Shown in pieces: positions 1 to 6,986 of a DNA stretch of 6,986 nucleotides. This DNA comes from Mycobacterium sp. (GTDB lineage Bacteria; Actinomycetota; Actinomycetes; Mycobacteriales; Mycobacteriaceae), in assembly GCA_029256565.1 (NCBI GenBank), contig JAQSXQ010000089.1, forward strand, positions 1 through 6,986. The letters run 5' to 3'. The notes below the pieces were generated by a model. It ran no database searches and was not told where the DNA came from. It saw only the letters and a program-made list of their open reading frames with translations. Every line of letters begins with the position of its first letter. The first letter of the stretch is position 1. A program made the translations under genes and the position numbers.

Positions 1-108
1 CTGGACACCGCGATCATCCGGATCACGCCGAGGCGCATCATCGGCTTCGGCATCGACGACGTCGACACCGAACCGCACCTGCTGCGGGCCGACGCCCGCG
101 ACGTCTAG
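1..108 (+). CDS. C-terminal tail of a probable PPOX-family (pyridoxamine 5'-phosphate oxidase-like, possibly F420-dependent) protein, 5' truncated
   Basis: Frame 1 is open from the first base and ends at TAG (106-108), giving 35 residues, so only the C-terminus of the gene is in the window. The visible tail has an alternating strand pattern (IIRITPRRIIGFGIDD) followed by an acidic, polar end. Small split-barrel PPOX/flavin-reductase-like proteins of actinobacteria often end with such a beta-strand ('R-x-x-P-R-R-I-x-x-F/W-G'). These proteins bind FMN or F420 and carry out redox reactions in the cytoplasm. The family call rests on this short tail alone and is tentative; no catalytic residue is visible. 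The gene converges on the leftward CPBP gene, and the two stop codons share the palindrome CTAG at 105-108. That the reading frame is real is better supported than its family. Confidence 0.5.
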   Translation: MDTAIIRITPRRIIGFGIDDVDTEPHLLRADARDV

Positions 109-713
109 CGCGGCCGCCGCACCAACACCGCGGTCACCGCGCCCGCCTCGTTGATGGCGAGGTGCGCGAGCATCGAGGCGGCGAGGCTGCCGGTCCGGTC
201 GTACAGCCAGCCGAAGCACCAGCCCGCCACACCGGTCACCAGTACGGTGCCCAGCACCGGCTCCCCCGCGGCGCGCGCGTCCGGCACGTGCGAGAGGCCG
301 AACGCCGTCGCCTGCAGCAGCCGGCCTGCTCGCGGTCCGAGGGCGTCGGCTGCCATGGTGCCGAGCACGGCGCGGTAGGCCACCTCCTCGCTCCACACCG
401 TGCCGAGCGGGATGTGAGCCAGCAGCCACTCGGGCACCGAGTCGGGCAGTTCCCGGGCCGCCATGCCGCGCCGCACCGGTGGCGCGAGAGCCGACGTTCC
501 GACCGCCGCCGACACCGCGGCGGCGACCGGCAGCCCGAGGCCAACGCCGCGCCACAGGTCGGGCGGCATCAGCCCGAGAGGTGCTCCTGTGCGTCGGGCC
601 AGTAGACCGGCGAGGGTGCCGTGCACCAGCAGCCTGGCGCGTGGCGGCAGCCTCGGTCCGACGAGGCCACTCCACGCGACCAGCGCGACGGCGAGCGCCC
701 CCGCCTTGCGCAT
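105..713 (-). CDS. CPBP-family (CAAX protease / Abi-like) intramembrane metalloprotease
   Basis: The protein has 202 residues and is a predicted multi-pass membrane protein, with hydrophobic stretches near residues 5-20, 55-78, 152-172 and 176-196. All three conserved CPBP motifs are present: E109-E110-x3-R114 (EEVAYR), F138-x3-H142 (FGLSH) and H184-x3-N188 (HLAIN). In this family the Glu, His and Asn residues form the membrane-embedded active site. Members include CAAX endopeptidases (Rce1) and bacteriocin-processing or immunity proteins; the substrate here is unknown. The ATG at 713 was chosen because it overlaps the upstream hydrolase stop by one base (TGATG), a typical coupling arrangement, and the protein then starts with a short basic end (MRK) before the first hydrophobic segment. 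The same frame stays open far upstream, but that part is a shadow of the hydrolase gene. It is last in the purL-led unit and ends on the CTAG shared with the converging gene. It sits where M. tuberculosis has Rv0804, which is about this size. Confidence 0.85.
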   Translation of the reverse strand: MRKAGALAVALVAWSGLVGPRLPPRARLLVHGTLAGLLARRTGAPLGLMPPDLWRGVGLGLPVAAAVSAAVGTSALAPPVRRGMAARELPDSVPEWLLAHIPLGTVWSEEVAYRAVLGTMAADALGPRAGRLLQATAFGLSHVPDARAAGEPVLGTVLVTGVAGWCFGWLYDRTGSLAASMLAHLAINEAGAVTAVLVRRPR

Positions 714-2433
714 CAGTACTCGGGTCCGTCGACGGCCCGCGACTCCTCGAGGGAGCCGCGGACCCGTTCGGTGTCCTCGGCGGTCCACCCGTCGGGCGCG
801 ATGACGGCGGCCCAGCCGTCGAGGACGGAGTCGCCGTAGTTGTGCCCGTGCCCACCCGGCACTCCCGAGGCGTTGGTCATGTCCGCGCTGACCTGCCAGA
901 AGGTGACGATCGGATACCAGCGCATCGAGGCGGTCCGATCCGCGCCCGGCGCCTCGACGAGCCAATCCGGCCGGGAGAACACGAGATTCGGCGACCACCA
1001 GATGATGGGGTCCGACGCGTGCTGCAGGAACAGCACCCGCGTGCCGTCCCACCGGGGTTCGGCGATCCGCGCGATGTCGTCGGCATCGGCGGCCTGGGTG
1101 AACCGCACGGTGCGCCCGTTGTCGTAGCGCGGCTCGACCTCGCGGGTGCCGGGGTCGCGGCGCGCGACCAGGCCGCTCCACAGCGAACTCTCGTGCGGCG
1201 GGCCGACCCACAGCACCGCGGAGAAGTCCATGGCCGCGATGTCGGGCAGCCACCCGAATGCGCCCTGGCCGGCCATCGAGCCCAGACTCTCGCCGTAGAG
1301 GACGAGCTTGGGACGCCGGTCGGGTGGCAGCTGCTGCCAGCGGTCGTGCACGGCGTCGATCAGCATCCGGCCCGACTCGATGGACTTCTCCCGGTCGCCG
1401 AGGAACGAGATCCAGCTCGGCAGGTACGAGTACTGCACGCCGACGAGCGCGGTGTCGCCGTTGTACATCGTCTCGATCGCGCGGGCGGCCACCGGATTCA
1501 CCCATCCGGTGCCCGTGGTCGGGATGATGACGAGTAGTTGGCGATCGAACGCGCCGGTGCGGTCCAGTTCCCGGATGACGACGTCCATCCGCGCGGCATC
1601 GGTGTCGGCAGTCTGCAACCCGGCGTACACCCGGATGGGCTCCTTGGCGGGCCGGCCGTTGACCCGGACCAGCGCGTCGACGTCCGGGCCGGTGGCGACG
1701 AAGTTGCGGCCCTGGAAGCCGAGCGTGTCCCACGGCGCGAAGGAGGTTGAGCTGCCCGATCTCTCGGGCGCGGTCGGCTGGACCACCCCGTCGCGGGTGG
1801 TCGAGTTCTGCGGCTGGAACACGACGCTGGCCCCGGCCAGGAAGCCGCGGTAGAGCACGCCGTTGACGAGCATCACGAGCAGCACCACCATGACGCCGGC
1901 GCCGATGAACAGTGCCACCTCGCTGTGCAGGTGCCAGCGCCGGATGATGAGCCGCGCCAGCACCTTGACCGCGTCCAGCAGCACGCGGGAGGCGCCGACG
2001 CAGGCCCCGCCGACGAGCACCGAGACCATCAGGGTGCGGAGGTAGGCCGGCGTCTCGGGTCCCTCGATGCCCATCAGCGCCGACACCTGCCGCTGCCACC
2101 CCGCGGCGGGAATCAGCATCAGCAGCGACGCGCCGATCGCCGCGGCCACCGTGGCGACCTTCATCGCGGCGAGGATCCGCTGCGGCGGTGGCCACCACCG
2201 ACGGCCACGGAGGACGAAGCGGCGCACCGCCTTTCCGACCAGCACGCCGATGGCGTAGCCGATCGCGGCGTTGGTGCCGCCGATCAGACCCTGGAACAAC
2301 CAGTCCCGCGGCAGCAGTGACGGCGTGAGCGACAGGCAGAAGAACAGTGCACCGAATCCGACCCCGACGAAGTCGAGTCGGATCAGTCCCCAGGCCCAGA
2401 CCAGAAGGGGGTGTCGGGTGTGGGCCGGGGGTC

Positions 2434-2437
<4 letters not shown>
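713..2437 (-). CDS. Polytopic membrane alpha/beta-hydrolase family protein (Abhydrolase_9 type)
   Basis: The protein has 574 residues in two parts. Residues 1 to about 200 contain hydrophobic segments (about 18-38, 52-70, 95-112, 133-152, 174-197) and form a membrane domain like the Abhydrolase_9_N region. A Gln/Thr/Ser-rich linker (207-232) leads to a hydrolase domain starting around 236 (WDTLGFQGRNFV). The nucleophile elbow is G382-E-S384-L-G386, so Ser384 is the likely nucleophile. D476 (HASDPIIWW) and H532 (GHGHNYG) are the likely acid and base; these two assignments are inferred from position. The family is annotated as a predicted membrane serine hydrolase of unknown substrate, common in mycobacteria and corynebacteria. 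The GTG at 2437 was chosen because it overlaps the purL stop in GTGA and begins just before the first membrane segment. A longer frame up to 2692 would add an Arg-rich, low-complexity end lying wholly inside purL, which is implausible. The 3' end overlaps the CPBP start by one base, so expression is probably coupled on both sides. Confidence 0.85.
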
Positions 2438-4740
<2,303 letters not shown>

Positions 4741-4746
4741 GAAGAC

Positions 4747-4752
4747 AGTTTA
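4747..4752 (-). promoter_or_regulatory. Putative -10 element of a leaderless purL promoter
   Basis: On the minus strand the sequence reads TAAACT-GTCTTC-GTG. The hexamer TAAACT fits the actinobacterial -10 pattern TANNNT. The six-base gap would place the transcription start on the G of the purL GTG. There is no purine-rich ribosome binding site, which agrees with a leaderless message. No convincing -35 is seen at the expected spacing (TCGTTC at 4770-4775 is poor), which is common for SigA promoters in mycobacteria. This is inferred from sequence only. Confidence 0.5.
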
Positions 4753-4802
4753 GGCGTTCGGACGCCCGCGAACGAACGACGGCCGTCCGCGGTGCGCCCG
4801 AT

Positions 4803-4820
4803 CGGTGACGCCCGTCACCG
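4803..4820. promoter_or_regulatory. Perfect inverted repeat upstream of purL: possible CRP-like operator or short terminator hairpin
   Basis: CGGTGAC-GCCC-GTCACCG is a perfect 7-base stem with a 4-base loop, in the short gap between the end of the VOC gene and the start of purL. Read as a protein site it contains GTGA-N6-TCAC, the core of CRP/FNR-family operators; the outer bases are G/C rather than the T/A of the classic site. Its centre is 71.5 bases upstream of the predicted leaderless purL start, a spacing used by class I CRP activation. Read as RNA it could be a terminator for the VOC gene (its stop is 12 bases before the repeat on the minus strand), but no T-run follows. Both readings are open. 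Confidence 0.4.
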
Positions 4821-4832
4821 CCCACCCGGCCG

Positions 4833-5180
4833 CTACTTGCCCGCGACGCAGAACGCGTTGCCCTCCGGGTCGGCCAGCGTCGCCCATTCGAACTCCGGAC
4901 CGAAGCTGTTGCGACCCAGATCCGTGGCGCCCGCGGCGACGAGCCTGGCGACCTCGGCCTCCCTGTCGTCCGCGTGGAAGTCGAGGTGCACCTTGTTCTT
5001 CCCGGGCGTGGGATCGGGCACTCGCTGGAAGCCCAGCGTTGGGCCCTTCGGCCGCGCGACCATGACGAACTCGCCTGGCGCGACGGCGTTGACCTCACCG
5101 CCGACGGCGTCGGCCCACCAGGCGGCGAGCGTGTCGGGATTCTCGCAGTCGAACGTGACCATCTCCATGTCAAGTGGCAT
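4833..5180 (-). CDS. Small VOC-superfamily (glyoxalase-like) protein
   Basis: The protein has 115 residues and a single VOC beta-alpha-beta-beta-beta unit pair. The N-terminal strand is EMVTFDCENP (6-15) followed by helix LAAWWADAVGG. The second half has strand KVHLDFHADD (63-72), helix REAEVARLVAAGA and the terminal strand LADPEGNAFCV (102-112). This pattern fits the actinobacterial Glyoxalase_6-type subfamily; M. tuberculosis Rv0801 is a similar small protein next to pepC. H65 and E106 sit where metal ligands often occur, but the first-strand position is D11 rather than the His of glyoxalase I. Lyase, dioxygenase or simple ligand-binding roles therefore cannot be told apart. Possible starts are GTG 5189 (118 residues), ATG 5180, ATG 5168 and ATG 5162. 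ATG 5180 is preferred because a TANNNT hexamer ends seven bases before it and no ribosome binding site is seen for the others. It is leftward like purL, 92 bases upstream of it, and divergent from the kinase. Confidence 0.85.
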   Translation of the reverse strand: MPLDMEMVTFDCENPDTLAAWWADAVGGEVNAVAPGEFVMVARPKGPTLGFQRVPDPTPGKNKVHLDFHADDREAEVARLVAAGATDLGRNSFGPEFEWATLADPEGNAFCVAGK

Positions 5181-5187
5181 ATCCGGC

Positions 5188-5193
5188 ACGCTA
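5188..5193 (-). promoter_or_regulatory. Putative -10 element for the VOC gene (leaderless)
   Basis: On the minus strand TAGCGT-GCCGGAT-ATG places a TANNNT hexamer seven bases before the ATG at 5180. This would put the transcription start at or next to the start codon. No -35 match and no Shine-Dalgarno sequence were seen. If this is the promoter, the GTG at 5189, which overlaps the hexamer, cannot be the start. Confidence 0.35.
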
Positions 5194-5254
5194 ACCGATC
5201 GGACCGACGCCTCGGGGTCGGATTGACGGGCCGGACAGCGGGCACACCGCCGCC
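5194..5254. other. Short divergent intergenic region between the VOC gene and the kinase
   Basis: This gap should hold promoters for both divergent genes. It contains an 8-base palindrome CCGATCGG (5195-5202) close to the VOC -10 candidate. A TTGACG (5223-5228) resembles a -35 for the kinase, but no TANNNT follows at a usable distance. GGACAG (5232-5237) is too far from the ATG to be a good ribosome binding site. No kinase promoter can be assigned with confidence. Confidence 0.35.
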
Positions 5255-6142
5255 ATGGGTGTGGTGGTGATCGGACAGATTGGCCGCGATCTGGTGCTGC
5301 GCGTCGACGACCTCCCGCGCCCTGGCGGGACGGCCTCCGGCAGCGACCGTCGCGAGACGCTGGGCGGCAAGGGCGCCAATCAGGCGGTCGGACTGGCCCA
5401 ACTGGGCGTGGAGACCGCGCTGATCGGGGTCGTCGGCGACGACGTCCAGGGGACGGCGCTGCTGCGCCAGGCAGCCCGCGACGGCATCGACGTCGGCTGC
5501 GTGGCCCGGCGCGGTCCCACCGCGCTGCTTCTCGACGTCGTCGATGGTGGTGCGACGCGACTGCTCGTCGAGGACGTTCCGCAGACGTCGCTGGTCACCG
5601 TCGACGACCTCGATCGGTGTTCGACGCTGTTCCGGACCGCCGACGCGGTCAGCATCCAGTCTCAGCAGCCGGCGGCCACCGTGCTCGCCGCCGCCCGTCA
5701 CGCCTCCCGACTGGGTGCCCGAGTGTTGGTCGACGGCGCCCCGGACACCGACGACCTCGACGACCTGCTCCCGTCGGTGGACGTCTTGCGGGCCGACGCG
5801 ACCGAGGCGGATTTGCTCGCCGGTCAGGCCGTGCGAACGGTGGACGACGCGACGGACCTGGGTAGGCAGTTGCTCGGCAGGGGACCCGACCTCGTCGCAC
5901 TCGCCGTGCCGGACGTGGGCGACCTCTTGGTGTGGGACGGCGACAGTGCACTGTTCCCGCATGCCGACGTCCCCGTCGTCGACCGGACCGGCGCCGGCGA
6001 TGCCTTCATGGCCGGGCTGGTGACGGCGCTGTGCCGCGGCGACGATCCACGCCGGGCCGGCGAGTTGGCCTCGGCCGCGGCGGGCGCCACGGTTCAGCGA
6101 CTCGGTGGCCGGCCGGACCTGGGCGGCCTACTCGGGAGCTAG
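5255..6142 (+). CDS. PfkB-family (ribokinase-like) carbohydrate or nucleoside kinase
   Basis: The protein has 295 residues, slightly shorter than E. coli ribokinase (309). It should transfer the gamma-phosphate of ATP to a hydroxymethyl group of a sugar-like substrate, in the cytoplasm. Both PfkB signatures are intact: GGKGANQAVGLAQLG (37-51) near the N-terminus, and DRTGAGDAFMAGL (243-255), which holds the anion hole and the catalytic base D249. The N-terminal GQIGRDLVLRVDDLPRPG matches the ribokinase start, with D12 at the place of sugar-binding Asp16. Deviations from ribokinase: Gly10 for Asn14, Gln137 for Glu143, and Asp181 (DATE) for the Asn of the NXXE motif. Ribose is therefore a doubtful substrate, and adenosine, inositol or other sugars are possible. 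The ATG at 5255 is used; GTG codons at 5261, 5264 and 5267 are alternatives, and none has a clear ribosome binding site. It is divergent from the VOC gene and overlaps the converging aminopeptidase gene by 15 bases. Confidence 0.9.
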   Translation: MGVVVIGQIGRDLVLRVDDLPRPGGTASGSDRRETLGGKGANQAVGLAQLGVETALIGVVGDDVQGTALLRQAARDGIDVGCVARRGPTALLLDVVDGGATRLLVEDVPQTSLVTVDDLDRCSTLFRTADAVSIQSQQPAATVLAAARHASRLGARVLVDGAPDTDDLDDLLPSVDVLRADATEADLLAGQAVRTVDDATDLGRQLLGRGPDLVALAVPDVGDLLVWDGDSALFPHADVPVVDRTGAGDAFMAGLVTALCRGDDPRRAGELASAAAGATVQRLGGRPDLGGLLGS

Positions 6143-6986
6143 GAACGCTTGCAGCGCAGCGGAATACGACGCCACATCGGCGGCGCCCATGAGTTCGCGC
6201 GCCGAGTGCATCGCGAGTTGGGCCGCGCCCACGTCGACCGTCGGGATCCCGGTGCCCGCGGCGGTCATCGGCCCGATCGTCGAGCCGCACGGCAGGTCGG
6301 CGCGGTGCTCGTAGCGCTGCATCGGCACACCGGCCTGCTCGCAGGCCAGGGCGAACGCCGCGGCGGTGCGTCCGTCGGTGGCGTAGCGCAGGTTCGGCTG
6401 CACCTTGAGCACCGGTCCGCCGTTGACCTCGATCAGGTGGCCGGGTTCGTGCCGGTCCGGGTAGTTCGGATGGGTGGCATGCGCCATGTCGCCCGAGGCC
6501 ACCATCGACCCGGACAGCCGCCGCAGGAAGTCCTCACGGCTCCCGCCCGCCGCGAGGGTGATCCGCTCGAGCACCGTCGACAGCAGATCCGACTGCGCAC
6601 CGTGGTCGGACGTCGACCCGACCTCCTCGTGGTCGAACAGTGCCAGCACCGGTATGTGCTCCCCCGGTTGCGCGGCGAGGAACGCCTCGAGCCCCGCGTA
6701 GCAGGTGCCCTGGTTGTCGAGCCGTGGCGCGCTCACCAGGTCGCGGTCGGCCCCGATCAGCGTCGACGGGGTCAGGTCGTGGGTCATCAGGTCGGCGGCC
6801 AGCACGTCACCCGGGTCGACGTCGGCGTGCTCGGCGACGTAGCCGATGAAGTCACCGATGCCGTCGCCCGAGCCCCACACGGCGTTGAGGTGGCGCTGCG
6901 GGTTGAGTTCGACGCCCTTGCGGTCCTCGGAGAGGTGGATCGCGAGCTGCGGGACGCGCAGCAGCGGATCGTCGATCCGGACCAGC
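6128..6986 (-). CDS. pepC: M18-family aminopeptidase (aspartyl aminopeptidase-like), 5' end outside the window
   Basis: The last 285 residues are visible; the frame is open to the right edge and the family is about 430 residues long, so roughly a third is missing. M18 enzymes are cytosolic, di-zinc, multimeric exopeptidases that remove N-terminal residues, in many cases acidic ones. The visible part carries most of the metal and active-site residues (numbered from the first visible residue): D90 in APRLDNQG, E120-E121 in FDHEEVGS (general base and ligand), D166 in SGDMAHATHPNY and H260 in QLAMHSARE. The family-typical DDPLLRVPQLAIHL (5-18), VWGSGDGIGDFIG (36-48) and CGSTIGPM (233-240) are also present. 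The N-terminal His ligand lies off the window. An internal GTG at 6880 is not the true start, since conserved sequence continues upstream. M. tuberculosis has a pepC (Rv0800) of this family next to the VOC gene; here the kinase lies between them. Its stop (6128-6130) is inside the converging kinase gene. Confidence 0.95.
   Translation of the reverse strand, partial: LVRIDDPLLRVPQLAIHLSEDRKGVELNPQRHLNAVWGSGDGIGDFIGYVAEHADVDPGDVLAADLMTHDLTPSTLIGADRDLVSAPRLDNQGTCYAGLEAFLAAQPGEHIPVLALFDHEEVGSTSDHGAQSDLLSTVLERITLAAGGSREDFLRRLSGSMVASGDMAHATHPNYPDRHEPGHLIEVNGGPVLKVQPNLRYATDGRTAAAFALACEQAGVPMQRYEHRADLPCGSTIGPMTAAGTGIPTVDVGAAQLAMHSARELMGAADVASYSAALQAFLAPE

Noticed and set aside
5195..5202. CCGATCGG palindrome as a regulator site
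   Set aside because: Eight-base GC-rich palindromes are common in such DNA, the symmetry does not extend outward, and similar CGATCGG strings occur elsewhere in the window.
5223..5228. TTGACG as a -35 box for the kinase gene
   Set aside because: No TANNNT-like -10 occurs 16-19 bases downstream, so there is no complete promoter to report.

Overview
The window is very GC-rich. Its coding style (GTG starts, tightly packed genes, GC-loaded third positions) and its gene content point to an actinobacterium, most likely a Mycobacterium/Mycolicibacterium. The strongest support is the combination purL, a small glyoxalase-like protein and an M18 aminopeptidase. It resembles the M. tuberculosis neighbourhood Rv0800 (pepC), Rv0801, Rv0803 (purL), Rv0804, read here in the opposite orientation. 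That comparison comes from memory of the gene order, not from a search.

Layout from left to right. Bases 1-108 are the 3' tail of a rightward gene, probably a PPOX-fold flavin/F420 enzyme. Its stop codon lies inside the stop of the converging leftward gene. From 4740 down to 105 runs a leftward three-gene unit: purL, then a polytopic membrane alpha/beta-hydrolase, then a CPBP (CAAX-protease-like) intramembrane protease. The junctions are a 4-base GTGA overlap and a 1-base TGATG overlap. Upstream of purL is a short gap (4741-4832) with a -10-like hexamer placed for a leaderless transcript and a perfect inverted repeat. A small VOC/glyoxalase-like gene follows, also leftward (4833-5180). It is divergent from a rightward PfkB-family sugar kinase (5255-6142). 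The kinase converges on, and overlaps by 15 bases, a leftward M18 aminopeptidase whose 5' end lies beyond the right edge.

Functionally, PurL is the housekeeping enzyme (step 4 of de novo purine synthesis). It needs the PurS and PurQ subunits, which are not in this window. The two membrane proteins downstream have no obvious link to purine synthesis, yet their reading frames are coupled to purL. The kinase keeps the PfkB catalytic core but differs from ribokinase at several sugar-contacting positions, so its substrate is open. No RNA gene, CRISPR array, insertion sequence or other mobile element was seen, and no stretch over 300 bases lacks a gene. This is a mostly ordinary core region. The points worth checking are the purL promoter region, the coupled membrane hydrolase/protease pair and the atypical kinase.
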